DNA from: Siderastrea siderea
Taxonomy: Eukaryota > Cnidaria > Anthozoa > Scleractinia > Rhizangiidae
Direction of reading: 5' to 3'
Length of the DNA stretch: 64,000 bases
Assembly: GCA_964030785.1 (NCBI GenBank)
Contig: OZ034969.1
Location: 30,205,401-30,269,400 of the forward strand
A program made the position numbers and the translations under genes. Positions 24,061-35,700 of the stretch are shown one piece after another (positions within the stretch are counted from its first letter, which is position 1; the number at the start of each line of letters is the position of its first letter). Below the pieces are notes generated by a model. The model was given only the letters and a program-made list of their open reading frames with translations. It did not search any database and had not been told where the DNA came from.

Positions 24061-24873
24061 ACTCAGTTTAAGAACATCGAATTTTTTAAGGGAACGATCA
24101 GTCCGATAGTCCCGAGACAGGGGGACTCTACTTTTTTTTTTTAGTTTTTCACTACTAATTTTCCTTCGAATAATAGCCGCTAAAACTGGGCCCTAATACT
24201 TTAACGAGGCAACAAACCCTGTGCTGAGAAGGGAAGAACGTAACCTGCGCTCAGACTGTTTCCTTTGCTCGCAGGCTAGGAAGAACGGGACACATTCAGG
24301 TGTTGGGCAGCGTAATTCCGAGTAGGGGCTGAGGCGGGGGGGGGGGGCAATGGAGCGGATGTACGAATTCAAGCTTTGATGAATGCGGAGGAATCCAGGG
24401 GGTTCTGGGCAATTCTTACTGGGAAAGTTTGAACTCCATCTCCATCATTTTGAGTGGCAGTTGAAATGTTTAAACAGAAGAAACTAAAAACCGAAATATA
24501 ACACTGAAGATATTTCGTTTACCAACACTATTGGCACTAGCAGCAGAAAGATTAAAACGTACTTTCCACGGATTTTTCAAAAACCTATCAATGACCAGGG
24601 TGGTCTACAACTCTCTAGGGGGGCCAAAATATTTCACCAGGTCTGGTTTAACCACTTCTATTACTGTGTTGTGTTTTCTGAGAGTTACCATACGCATCGC
24701 GAGATATTTGCTTTCCGATTATATTCCAATTCATCCAACCAAAGGTAATGACCTTGTCGATAGATCGTTGGCAGATCAAGGGAACGGAATGAGGGGATCA
24801 ACACTTAGTCCTTCCAACTACGAGAGCGTAACTGCAGACAACAATTTCTCTCCTCTAAGGCTGCTTGGAAGCT

Positions 24874-25180
24874 AGTGATGGTTATTTCAAAGCAGTTGAA
24901 AAATGAACGAAGAATGTAGCGATAAATATAGTCATATAATCATCATCATCATCATCACTATCATCATCATTAATAATCATAATAATGATCATAATCATAA
25001 CAGTGATGGTTATTTTAAAGGGCTTTAAAAATGAACGAAAATGTAGCGATAAATATCGCTACGGTATATTATAATAATAATAATCATCATCATCACCATC
25101 ATCATAATAATCATAATAATGATCATAATAGTGATGGTTATTTTAAAGGAGTCTAAAAATGAACTAAGAATGTAGTGAGA
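24874..25180. repeat. Three tandem units of about 128 bp with trinucleotide runs
   Basis: AGTGATGGTTATTT occurs at 24874, 25002 and 25130. Each copy is followed by AAAAATGAAC[GT]AA and ATGTAG[CT]GA, and the units are separated by ATC/AAT-rich runs. Confidence 0.8.
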
Positions 25181-25351
25181 GTATCTACAGAAGATTAGTG
25201 TGACTATAAGAACAGAACTGTTGCAAAATAGCAGCACTACTGGCGTCAGCCAGGATATTAGTTAAGAAAACCCTTGAGGCCTAAAGCTACAGGCAGTGGC
25301 TTGCCCTCCTCTTGTGACTAATTACCATGCCCCATCTGAACTGTGAAAGAC

Positions 25352-25353
25352 AT

Positions 25354-25404
<51 letters not shown>
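25352..25404. repeat. (GAT)n microsatellite
   Basis: Seventeen or so uninterrupted GAT units; the ORF reading poly-Met across it is an artefact. Confidence 0.95.
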
Positions 25405-25703
25405 CGATGATAACAATCAATAATGTTATTATATGGCTGAGCTGGTCCGCGCTGAAAAGGAGTTATCTGATTGGTTCCCTGAGCGGTCCGAATTTTCCTA
25501 TTAGGACCGCTAAGATAGGCCGCTTACGAAACGATCTCACTAAATGGTGTTTTGGAAAAATTTTAGAAGGCAATTAATTACTTTTTGCGAAAATACATAA
25601 TGAAAATCGTTTGTTTCCTTCTTTAGTCTTTGTAGCGCGCGCTCTCTAATAGAGATACCCTTTGCAGTTCGCAAATTTGTAAAGAGCCACAATAATAAAT
25701 CCT

Positions 25704-25849
25704 TTATTGAACCGCAATAGCTTGTTTGGTCCGTGTTGGGAAAAAATATTGGTCTGTTTTTTTTTTTTTTGGAAGTTTATGAACTAAACTTCCGGAAAAA
25801 GGAACTCGACCAATATTTTCCCAATACGGACCTCACGCTAGTTCAATAA
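25704..25849. mobile_element. Foldback MITE with GGTCCGT-type arms
   Basis: Left arm TTATTGAACCGCAATAGC, then TTGGTCCGTGTTGGG and AATATTGGTC. Right arm GACCAATATTTTCCCAATAC, GGACCTCACGCTAGTTCAATAA. Arms of about 50 bp flank a smaller hairpin (GGAAGTTTATGAACTAAACTTCC). Confidence 0.75.
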
Positions 25850-27001
25850 CATATATTTATTATATCTCTCAATTTGTACGCGCGCTGCGATTGGTCAATT
25901 TTGCGGGCCGTATTTTACTGTACCGCAAAATTTGAAAGGCCTTGAATCCGTTTTGATGCAGTAGTAGGCTAATCTCTTAGAAGCGATATATAAAAACGAG
26001 TAAAAGCTAGATTAAAAACGTTTTAGTTTACAGAAACTCTCTGAAAGCTTTCACTTAAAGAATTACGAAGCTAAAAGCATTTATAATTTCAACTTGACAG
26101 CCTGTAAGCTTACATCGTAACTGGTAAGTCACAACATGCTGAAAAAGGAGCTAAAACGACTGTCAAATTAACTTCAAAGACCGTGAAAACTAGAATCGAA
26201 AGAGTTCCTAGCAATTGCTCCCTCAGTAACAGTTCTCTTTATAGTGGGAAAAAATTCAACTTCAAAACAACTAGCAAGTGGTTTTATCGTTGACCGGTTT
26301 ACATAAGCTTAAATTTTGATCAAAATTAAGTTTGAAACTTGTAACTCACTGCTTTAGTTATTTGTTCTCAGGGAAACAAAACAGTATGGTTAACCTACGG
26401 TACCTTGATTCCTGAAAAAAAGCTTGTTCTTGCAGGGGAGATCCATGAGATAACTTTTTTGAAAAGTCCACCCTCGCTCAGGCGTTTGTAAAGCCCGACT
26501 AAAACTCGTAATTTCCTACGCAACTCGTTGATGTTCAGCTGTTTCCAGCATAATAGTTTGCTCGAAAAACAACTGAGCACAACTGAGAGGCAAGAACGGA
26601 TGGAAGTAGGTTTGGTCGAGTTTTCTTCCAGTATTTTCTTTGTCATTTGAAAGTTCCTTCCTTCACTTCTTGTTGCATTGGCTGAATGCTGCCACATTTC
26701 CACGTTGAAAAACACGACTTCAACGCTCCACAATTTTATCGCGACGAGACTTCTTCTTGTTTGCCCCTGCCAGTAACGAAGAACTCTTTCCAACTAAATT
26801 AATCTTGCTTTTTGGCCGTGAAGTTTTCATTCATGATCAGCCACACCAGTTCACGTCGAAGACGAGCAACGATTGTCAAAAGCCAATGAAATTCGCACGT
26901 TTCATTTCCTTGAAACACGTCAGTCAAATGAACCTGTTCAACTTTTGACTTGAAATGTTTTCCTTTTCTCCGATTAAAGAGATATAATAAATATCTTGTT
27001 A
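25849..27001. mobile_element. 1.15-kb element with about 24-bp terminal inverted repeats
   Basis: The left end, TAACATATATTTATTATATC, pairs with the right end, GATATAATAAATATCTTGTTA, each followed by a matching TCT/AGA. The interior includes CGCGCGCTGCGATTGGTC and a minus-strand open frame (26395-26793, 132 residues) with no recognised domain. It is abutted by the 25704-25849 foldback and its right end lies inside a 461-bp tandem duplication. Probably non-autonomous. Confidence 0.5.
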
Positions 27002-27393
27002 GCCTCCTATTCTCGGTCCGTACTGTAAGTTACGGATCCTCGTTTTTTCCGCTCAATTTATGGCCGGCGCGCTTCGCGCTTGAGCCATAAAGTCGACGGG
27101 AAAAAACTCGGTCCGTGACTATTGAACAGTACGGACCTCCAACTCGGCTAATAAGAGGTATGTAATAGGACTGGGCGGAGTCCAATTCGGTCTGTAATAA
27201 TACAAGTGATTGACGAAATAGGACGACCGCGTAGCGTGAGTTCGATTCGTTTAATCACGAGTATGATCACAGACCGAATTGGACGACACGAAGTCCTGTT
27301 ACAATTAATCATATCTATAACAAAATTGGAGAAAAAATGGAGAAAACGTTCCGAGGAAGGAAACGACAACAGTTTTAATTGCGAGATACGATA
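26933..27393. repeat. 461-bp tandem duplication, copy 1
   Basis: Begins CCTGTTCAACTTTTGACTTG and ends GCGAGATACGATA. Copy 2 follows directly. The unit holds two foldbacks: one with GGTCCGTACTGT/ACAGTACGGACC ends (about 27,014-27,137), and one with CCAATTCGGTCTGT and its complement (about 27,181-27,285). Open frames here read the repeat only. Confidence 0.9.
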
Positions 27394-27851
27394 CCTGTTC
27401 AACTTTTGACTTGAAATGTTTTCCTTTTCTCCGATTAAAGAGATATAATAAATATCTTGTTAGCCTCCTATTCTCGGTCCGTACTGTAAGTTACGGATCC
27501 TCGTTTTTTCCGCTCGATTTATGGCCGGCGCGCTTCGCGCTTGAGCCATAAAGTCGACGGGAAAAAACTCGGTCCGTGACTATTGAACAGTACGGACCTC
27601 CAACTCGGCTAATAAGAGGTATGTAATAGGACTGGGCGGAGTCCAATTCGGTCTGTAATAATACAAGTGATTGACGAAATAGGACGACCGCGTAGCGTGA
27701 GTTCGATTCGTTTAATCACGAGTATGATCACAGACCGAATTGGACGACACGAAGTCCTGTTACAATTAATCATATCTATAACAAAATTGGAGAAAAAATG
27801 GAGAAAACGTTCCGAGGAAGGAAACGACAACAGTTTTAATTGCGAGATACG
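27394..27851. repeat. 461-bp tandem duplication, copy 2
   Basis: Nearly identical to 26933-27393 by eye, with at least one difference (CGCTCGATTTATGG instead of CGCTCAATTTATGG). It ends GCGAGATACG before an A-run. The near-identity indicates a recent duplication or possibly an assembly artefact. Confidence 0.9.
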
Positions 27852-28201
27852 TAAAAAAAAAGGACTTATTCAACTGATCCATTAGAGTGCGCGCTCTGTC
27901 GCGTACTGTCCAATTACTTATAGGCGTGATACGTACACTGTCCAATTAATGCTCAAATTCGAATATTTCAACAGGATAACCCTTCACTGTAGGAGCACTG
28001 AAGTTCCTCTCTGGAGGAAATATTACCCTGAGAAGCGAAGCTAAACCATTCGGGGGGAAAAGTACTTCTTTTGGTCAATTTTCGTATCTATGCCCGAAGA
28101 AGCCCGAAGGGGTCCGAAGAAGCTCCGATTTATATTGTCCAATCAGAAAGAACTACGAACCCGCGCAGAAAAATGAAACGGAATGTTTTGAAGTTTTAAA
28201 C

Positions 28202-28260
28202 ATGGCGTCCCTAGCACAGAGGAATCTGCAGCCCATAAACTTACTTCCAGACATGCTTTG
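28202..28260 (+). CDS. Possible first coding exon
   Basis: ATG in a good initiation context (AAACATGGCG) opens 20 codons reading MASLAQRNLQPINLLPDMLW, then TAG. A GT follows at 28261 (CTTTG|GTAGTA), so the frame could instead splice before the stop. A CCAAT box (CCAATCAGAAAG) lies about 60 bp upstream after a ATTTATATTG stretch. No downstream exon was identified. Confidence 0.25.
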
Positions 28261-28264
28261 GTAG

Positions 28265-29625
28265 TATCAGCGAGAAGTTTGGCTGTTGGAATTTATGCAT
28301 CAGTAAAAGATAGTCTGTTGAAGCTTAACTGGTTACATATTCAGATTGTCCTTCATTAATGTCGCTGGGGCGATAAGATCCGATAGAAAAGAAAGTTACA
28401 TGATCTTAGGTAAGGCAGTTAAGCTCGGATTAAACGCGGTTCACTCGTGGTTTTGACATGATTCAAGACAGCTTTCCACGAAGGCGCGAGAAAAGAAATA
28501 ATTAAGCTTATATTAAATTAAAAGTGCTTCGAACTGTATTTACACCTCGCTGATTGCTGTGGTGAAGCGAGTATTCTTCACGAAAGAGAAGAGAGTATCC
28601 TGCGCTAGTTAAATATTTTCCCCGTCCTTATTCACATTCAGATGCATAGCCTGAAGAAAAACTTCACTTACGGAGCGGAAAACAGCTGATTTCATGAAAG
28701 TCTTCTTGCACTTGCAGGCCGCAGAACAAAGCAATTCTCCATTTTCAAAGCTTTAAAAGCCTTATTAACTCTGTGTTATTCCCAATGACCACTATTCTGA
28801 TCCAGGTTAATTTTGCACTAGAAAAAACTGCTGAAATAACACACTTTTTTACTTGAACAAAAAACAAGAGCTAAACTTGCTGTTTCCTCAGTGATCCGCA
28901 TGTTGTATTGATTCTTCTCGTCAATAATTCTCAACTGTTTGTTAGTATTACTGACTTTGTTTATGACCCACAGAGAAACGCCTTCCAAGACAAACACATC
29001 TGTAGTTCTTTATTATTCAAGCTCAAAAGGAATTCACATTGAAGAATCACTGTGAAACCCACAAATTCTGACCTGAAACTGAAATATTATTATACCATTC
29101 TAGCGCTCATAATTCTTGGTTTCAAGACAAACTACTGCTCAATTGCTCAAGCATTTTGCCATAAATACAAAAAATAAAGCAAAATCAGACAGCGTTTTGA
29201 TATCACTGACATCATTATTAAGACTGAAATGGTGATAAAGTGGAAAATTGAAAAGAATAAGAATACGAATATGAATCCATAAGCATATCAATCAGTCGGA
29301 TCCAAACAACGGATTACGCACGGATTTAGTAATGGCACGACGGCGAAATCGTTGTCGTTGTCGTGTTTGTTGAAGCTAGTTTTGTTTCCCTATCCTTTCC
29401 ATGCTCAAGATATTTCAGAGACCACTCCTCCAGCCGACTAATGGACTTCATTGCTGGCCCTTACCTGTGCCAGGCAACCCGTCACAAACAATTCTTAAAA
29501 TAGATGTCACCCAAATTTAATAGCGAGCACATAGTTTGTCCTGATAAATATTAGCGGAGTCTGCGGGCAAAGCCAGCCAGCGGAGCTCCATTGCTAAGCA
29601 AATTTGGTAACCTATCGATCCGAAA
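28265..29625. other. Intergenic or intronic, no recognisable feature
   Basis: No long ORF or repeat that I can name. Confidence 0.4.
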
Positions 29626-29636
29626 AATTTTGGTTG

Positions 29637-29783
29637 TGACGTCAGCGTACGTCCGTACAGACTCTGGGGGAGGGGGAGGGGAGTCCCACGACAACCCGAC
29701 GGGGGGTGGAGAATGCCCTCTTTTCTTGGCGGGAAATCGCGCGCTGCTTGTGGGCAACCGCGTTTTTCTTGGCGGGAAATCGC
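29637..29783. promoter_or_regulatory. Candidate promoter with CRE and two E2F-type sites
   Basis: TGACGTCA (29637-29644) is a full CRE palindrome. TTTCTTGGCGGGAAATCGC occurs twice (29722-29740 and 29765-29783), each containing a strong E2F consensus (TTGGCGGGAAA). A G-rich stretch lies between. This composition is typical of S-phase gene promoters in animals. An ATG follows the second site at 29784 but its frame ends after 14 codons (TGA at 29826). Confidence 0.45.
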
Positions 29784-29828
29784 ATGACCATCGTCGCTTT
29801 TGAAAAAGAGGTTTCTTTAAAAAGCTGA

Positions 29829-30032
29829 AGTTTATTTAGCAAAACGATTGTTCGACGGTATTGTAGTTTTAAACTGGAGAAAAAACATCTAACATCTGTA
29901 AATGGAAAGGAAAAGTTCAAAAGAATACTGGTAGAAGGCGCAAAGTTCAAGTTACGAAAGCTGCCTTCAAAGGACTTCATCGCTTTGTTTTCGTCACGGC
30001 GGAGAGCTTGCCCTGTTCTGAAACACAACCGA
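29829..30032 (+). CDS. Candidate coding exon downstream of E2F-type promoter
   Basis: A frame open for 68 codons ends at a strong donor (AACCGA|GTAAGTG at 30033). The encoded segment is basic, with phrases such as KEKFKRILVEGAKFKLRKL and SSRRRACPVLKH. It has no in-frame ATG. The same frame upstream contains an ATG at 29784 but is closed by TGA at 29826-29828. A possible acceptor (TTTATTTAG at 29831-29839) would make this an internal exon. The open antisense frames here are shadows. No family recognised and no further exons found, so this is tentative. Confidence 0.3.
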
Positions 30033-30039
30033 GTAAGTG

Positions 30040-31880
30040 AAGTTTTTAAAGGGTTTAAGGTGCATGATTTTGAGTATTACGGTCAGAGAAATTACATTTT
30101 GAAATGGAGATTTAATTTATGTCATTAGAAATGTGTCATTTACTTTTGACTTTAAAAAATTATTCTAAAACGCGTTCAGATTTGTGACAGATGTAGTCTT
30201 GAATATTTAGCCATGCACGGCCGATTTCACTCCCGTAGACGGACCCACCGCCGTGCTGGAGGTGTAACGCGAAATGCATTTAAGTATAAACTTACGGGTT
30301 TTCGAATAAACTTTTTCAAAGATGATTTCTCTGTTTATTATTTTGTGTTTGTTTATTCATAACAGTAGGTCAAAGCACAGTCGCAAGGCAACTGCACAAG
30401 AATCACTTACAGCGAATAATTGCTTTCAATTTTAACTGTCGGGTCGGTTTGTGCAATTGTCGATTTTCTTGTCCTAGACGTTTTCAATAGTAATAATCTT
30501 TTAAGCGAAGCAGTTGTCGGGTTAAAGCTATTTTATCCGAAAAGCTTCCGAAAAAAGTTTTTTGCGTTTTTCAAAGCGCCTAACTTTATATAGGCTACTT
30601 CACATCCGCAAAACTTGCGCATGTGAAGCGTGTTTGGTTAAAGCGTGTTTGGTGTTTGTTCAGTTGTTCTCAATCTTGACGGTATAAATGTTTGACCAGA
30701 CTAATTGTGGCAGCTTATGTTATTTGTTAACTGAACATCCGAACGCGATGAAGATAACCCATTTACTTCAAAATAAGTTTTATTTTGTTGTTGTAAATGA
30801 GCGCCGTTTCAAGTTCATTCAAGCGAACAGCCAATTTAATCCAAGGAGATTTCAGCTGACAAGCCTTGACAGTTAATGACAGGATATGGAAACATTGCAA
30901 AAACCAAGCAAGACGGCTCCTGAGTAAAATATGTGTTCAGTTTGATGCCCGAAAAAAAAATAATCAAGCTGTGCTCAGCCTCTAGAATGACCTTTCGAGC
31001 TTGGACTTACAGAACAGATCCTCAAAATATTGGAGGACAATTCGGAACACTTTCGGGCCTTTTGAGATACACTTTTCCAAAGCGAACGAGCCAAAGAAAG
31101 CCCCGAAATATATTTCAGACCGAAAAGTTTCGGGACTATTTTTGAGAAACGAGCACCAGTTTATTCCTTGGCGGCTCCGCTCTTAGGCTTGGCTAAATCT
31201 ATATATTTTCAAACGGTCTGCTTTTTCTTTTAAGATGAGAGCAACAGACTAAACTGGTCCTCAGGTTAAATAGTTTTAAAAATGGAGCCCTTTTTGGTAT
31301 TCCACTCGAGGTGATCGAGGCCTCGGCCTGAGTAGCCCACTGGCCAAATGCCGAAAATCGTGGGCTCAGTCTTTTCTCGGAGAAAAGATTTCGCCATCAA
31401 ATGGCACTTGTTCCCTCGACTGAAAAAGACTTGTCTGCCAGTAAATTTAAGAACATCAGATTTCCTGAGGAAACTATCACACCGATAGTCCCGAGACAAA
31501 AGCACTCTATTTTTTGTGTTTACTTGTTCACTACTAAAATTGTCTTGCAAATAAAAAATCGCTGAGACTGACTTTTCGAACTTATAATACAGCTCACCAA
31601 TCTGACGTTTCAGGAGGAAAGTTAAAATAACAAACACGAATTGACATACGAGGTATAACTACAATGAAAGGAAGCCGTTTGTTTAGTGTTTTCACCACAG
31701 GGCAATATGGTGCATATTGATTTAACACTATAAGGTCACGCGATCAATTTATACCAATGACACTCAGAGAAAATTTTGTGGTGAACTGAAACGCGTGATA
31801 TTGGTTAAAAGGATAGAGATTGCAGTTATGGTTTATTACTTAAACGAAAAAGAAACGGGGACAGTAAAGAGATAATTATT
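30040..31880. other. Intergenic, no firm gene
   Basis: Short ORFs only. The stretch at 31,445-31,570 resembles 24,065-24,175 (shared TTTAAGAACATC and CCGATAGTCCCGAGACA), indicating a dispersed repeat. Downstream (3') flank of the minus-strand TRAF-like gene. Confidence 0.45.
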
Positions 31881-31886
31881 AGTTAC

Positions 31887-31958
31887 CTCATCTTCTTCTT
31901 GTTTTCCGCGAAGAACACGTCTACGGTACTGAGGCTTGGGTCTCACTGCGGTCTTTTT
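31887..31958 (-). CDS. Alternative 3' exon module 3 of the minus TRAF-like gene
   Basis: An acceptor (GATTTGCAG) precedes 72 nt that read in phase 0 as 24 residues, KKTAVRPKPQYRRRV then LRGKQEEDE. A donor-like GTAACTAAT follows. If unspliced, the frame continues VTNNYLFTVPVSFSFK to a stop. The unit is one of three tandem copies; the others are at 32575-32649 and 32216-32298. It is compatible in phase with the preceding coiled-coil exon. Expression is unproven. Confidence 0.4.
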
Positions 31959-32215
31959 CTGCAAATCGGGATTTTGTGAAACTAGCTAGAAGGTAAAAAT
32001 GCAACGATAGCTTATAATTATCATCGGGTGAAAGTAGCTTAAAAAGTGAAAATGTTCGTTGTGACTGATTTATTAAATGAAAGGAGACAGGAGAAAGCCA
32101 AACAGCGACCACAGTACAAAGAACGGGAACAATAGTGATTGGAAGGTGAAAGATAGCCTTGTGACTTCTTCCACCTTCATGTAACGTGAGCATTAACAGT
32201 GTAATTATTAGTTAC

Positions 32216-32298
32216 CTTATGTTGAATTAAAAAAAAAAGTTGTCTTATGTTCTCTAGGTAGGTTTCCAAAACAAGAGAACATAATTCAGGGGAACCTC
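32216..32298 (-). CDS. Alternative 3' exon module 2 (probably non-functional)
   Basis: Tandem copy of the modules at 32575-32649 and 31887-31958, with an acceptor (GGTTTGCAG) and a GTAACTAAT donor-like end. It is 83 nt long, so it does not keep phase, and in phase 0 it meets TAG after 14 codons. It could act as a short alternative terminal exon or be a decayed copy. Confidence 0.3.
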
Positions 32299-32574
32299 CT
32301 GCAAACCGGAATGTAACAGAGTAAGCGAGAGTAACTTTGAGCCATTTTCTTAATAAACAAGAAAGCGTTTTTTTTTTCTTTTGGCGCACCAGTTCCTGGT
32401 GATGTCTCACGCGAAACAACATTATCACGTCGCGTGACCCTTTTATACTAATCAGACGGAGAAAATTTTAGTGGTCAGCTATGACGTGTGATAGTCCTTG
32501 GAAGGCTAAAGATAGCCTTGTGATTTCTTCCACCTTCTTGAAATAGGAGCATTAACAGTGTAATTGTTAGTTAC

Positions 32575-32649
32575 CAGTTTTTGTCCAGGTAGGTTTTCAT
32601 TCAAAGCTGAAGGTAATTCAAATGGTAAGCAACAGTCGTCGTTATCCAA
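32575..32649 (-). CDS. Alternative 3' exon module 1 of the minus TRAF-like gene
   Basis: An acceptor (AATTAGGCAG) precedes 75 nt that read in phase 0 as 25 residues (LDNDDCCLPFELPSAL, then NENLPGQKL), followed by GTAACTAAC. Readthrough gives VTNNYTVNAP and then a stop further on. Surrounding intron sequence (GAGAGTAACTTTGAGCC, GATAGCCTTGTGA, ATTAACAGTGTAATT) is shared with module 2 at 32216-32298, so intron and exon were duplicated together. Confidence 0.4.
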
Positions 32650-32733
32650 CTGCCTAATTATCTACAACTGGAAAGTAAAGTAATCAGCGAGAGTAACTTT
32701 GAGCCTTAAAGAGAGCTGGAAATAAAAAGATAG

Positions 32734-35700
32734 CTAATTATTATCAGCAGTGCTTGATTTCTCAAACGTAAATGAGACAGTAGCAATGAAATATGAAGTT
32801 ACCGGATCAGCCTTTACTTTTTCTCCTTTCTCTGTAGGCTCAAGCCTGGTCTGCACTGCCTCAAACTGGTTTTGTATGGTTTCTACAAGTGCCTTTAGTG
32901 AGCTGTTCTCAGCAGTAGCAGTTGCTTTCACCTCTGCAAGTTTTCTTTCCAGTTCAATCATTTCCTTTCGCAGCGACATATTCTCAACTTCAAGCTTTTT
33001 CTCTGACAACTTCAAGTCGCTAATCTCCTCAACGTTTCTTCGAATGGAGATGTCCATCGATTCTTTCTCTGACTGGAGTCTCTCTAGGCGATCCTGTGTT
33101 TCCTCCACATTTTCCTTTATTTTCTTTACCTCGTTCAGTTCCTTCTTCGTCTGGACAAGTTCTGACCATGTCTTGCTCAGGTGGACCCCAATAAATTCCT
33201 CAATATGAGCTCCCAATTTAATTCGTTTGTCCTAAAGGAAAACAAAATGTCAATAAATGTTGCACCAAACCCAAAAACCGCTTGAGAGCTGAAGGATTTC
33301 TTTCTTTTCTGGGCGTGGTTGATAATGCTGCCCTGGTGAAGGAGTCAGTTATGTTGGCTTTGTTTGTGCATTTGAACTTAAAGGCACCTCGAAGAAATGA
33401 AATTGGAATGACGGAATGGGACTGGAGATTAAAATACCCGCGAGAAACAGGAACATATTCTAGATAGCGGAAATTCGAAACAACCTGTAAGCAAACAACT
33501 GGATAACTTTGCAACATCTGTATTGAACACTTTCGGTTGTTAAAAATATGTTGAATTTAAAAGAGGCTAAGAAACTTGTTATGAAATATTTTCAAACAAG
33601 AAGCAAACGTATTCGACCAAAACAGTCATATACAGAATGATATGATAATAAAAAACGTAGCATCGCTGAAATTACAATACACTGTTCCACGTGGGAATAG
33701 TTTTGGCGTTTTGGTCTGAAATTGGGTATCGATTTAGGGGTCAGGTATAAAGGTGAGTAGGGAAAATCATTTACTTTCTTCTGAAAATGAGCCAGGAGCC
33801 CCTACTACAAAAATTTTAAGAAGTAGTGCCCCCTTCCTACCCCAGGGCCAAGAGTAATTTTTGACCTACGTCACTTAGCTAAATTCAGTTCGTCTCGTTC
33901 CGGATTGACCTTTAAAATCAAGGCCAAATTAATCTTTCGAGTGTGAGCGTGAAAGGAAAACGTCATTTTAATATTTTTTACTTCTTATTTCCAATAACAC
34001 GTTATCAAAAGCCCTAAACATCGCCTTTGGAGAGACTAAGTTTGTAAATGACACAGATCAAAAAAGATCAACTGACTTACACAGAAGGTACACCCAGCTC
34101 CCTCGTAAGGACAGACCACTACCGTCATCAAACAGTCATCTCTCACGTGAGACTCAACCTGTATGTAAAATAGCATTATTGGTGAGCGACTGTGGGCTAG
34201 GAAAAGTAGCTTAAAAACTTTAATTTAACGATGGCTTCGAAAGCTTTAACCAACTCAAAGTTTACACTTTGTTCATTTGGCGAAAATCAACCTGCGTTTT
34301 CTCAGAGCTTTCTCAATAGTTCAAAATACTTAATATTAATATGCAGGTGACTGTCTTGGCCAATAAGGGCAAGGCTCCCAGGGTTTGGACACCGGCTTGT
34401 TATTTGCGTTCAGGGTCATATGCTTTGTTTTATCGTTAATGGTATTTGTTCTGTACCTCCTCTCGCGGTATTTCCTGCATTCCACATTGTTGAGGGCATT
34501 CAAGAGGAAAACGGGCGCATTCTTCTCCTTCATGGACCTGGTAATTTAGGTAACCAGTTTAGATTAAAAACCACAACGAAGAAAACCAAAATATCACGTA
34601 AACCTTTCAGTTACAATATAAAACTTTTTGAGTTGGCAGGTTGAAATTACCTTACTAGAGTGAACCAGGGGAGACTGATTTCGTTCCAGTTTGTGAGAAG
34701 TTAACTGAGTTCGCAGACTTTACCTAGCCAATCAAGCACCCGAACTTTAAAGGGACAGGCTCACCTCTGTACGCCAGAAGGCAAACTCCTCTCCACAGTG
34801 CTCGCACTGCACAATCCTGTTGCGACACTCTGATGTCATGTGTTCCTCTAGGAACCTCCTCTGCATCTGTTCATCACAATCATCACAAACTACGTCTTCA
34901 TAGTGGCATGCGTTGAAGTGTCCCTACAAACGAAGAAAACCTATCTCTATCATATCACAATCCTCTTTCAAACTGTTTACACAGTTCCAGAGGATAACTT
35001 GCGGCAGAACCGTCATTATCCTCCAGGGAAATGAAGAATAAAAAGGTTTTCTCCATACAAACTATTTTCCTATGGATTGTTAAGCTGAAACGCTGTTACT
35101 TATTATTGGATGATTGATCATGATAATCTTCTCTTGAAGCACAATTTACAATTTAGAGGTTACCGTGAATAACGACAATTACTAATTTGTAATAATTTTC
35201 CTATGATTTGTTTAAAAGAGACTTGGATTTTTTTCTTTTAAACCTTTCAGTAGCCTGCGTCTGCGTCACACGTCTCTAGTCCTAATCCTTCCTGAGTCGA
35301 TACATAGAATAAGGGGGACGTTTGCACGCAGGCTATAAGTTTGTAATTTGGTTATTATGCACATACGAATACACAACCTATCTCAGTACATGCACCGACC
35401 TGGCCAAGCTTTACAAAAATTAAACTAGTTACCTCGTAGTGACGTAGTTGTCCAATCCAGTCACAGCCCCTTTCACTCTTCTTGCACTGGACGCGGAGAG
35501 AAAGTATCTCCCTCTCCCAGGCTACATCACGAAAAAACTGTATCAAGAGGCATGCAAACAAGTAGTGTTAATGGTGTTTAGTTCCCTGCCCAGGCGCAGT
35601 AATTACCATTGTGAATGCTAAACTGCTTTCGTATTATGTTCTATTTTCCGCTATCAAGATCACTGGATTCCTGAGTTCGGGGAGTAAGGTTGACGCGTTT

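Noticed and set aside
24531..24875. 114-residue plus-strand ORF
   Set aside because: It begins at TTG rather than ATG, and no domain, splice or homology signal was recognised.
25353..25577. ORF beginning with seventeen Met residues
   Set aside because: It translates the (GAT)n microsatellite.
26395..26793. 132-residue minus-strand ORF
   Set aside because: No recognisable domain, and it lies inside a probable non-autonomous TIR element; no splice or promoter signals support a gene.
29642..30028. 128-residue minus-strand ORF
   Set aside because: It overlaps the E2F-type sites and an open plus frame with a good donor; composition and lack of domain suggest a shadow.
31266..31637. 123-residue minus-strand ORF as a last exon of the TRAF-like gene
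   Set aside because: Part of it matches another location (24,065-24,175) as a dispersed repeat and it has no MATH-like pattern.
32750..33208. 152-residue plus-strand ORF
   Set aside because: Antisense shadow of the coiled-coil exon of the minus TRAF-like gene; Ser/Phe-rich as expected for the complement of a Glu/Lys-rich frame.
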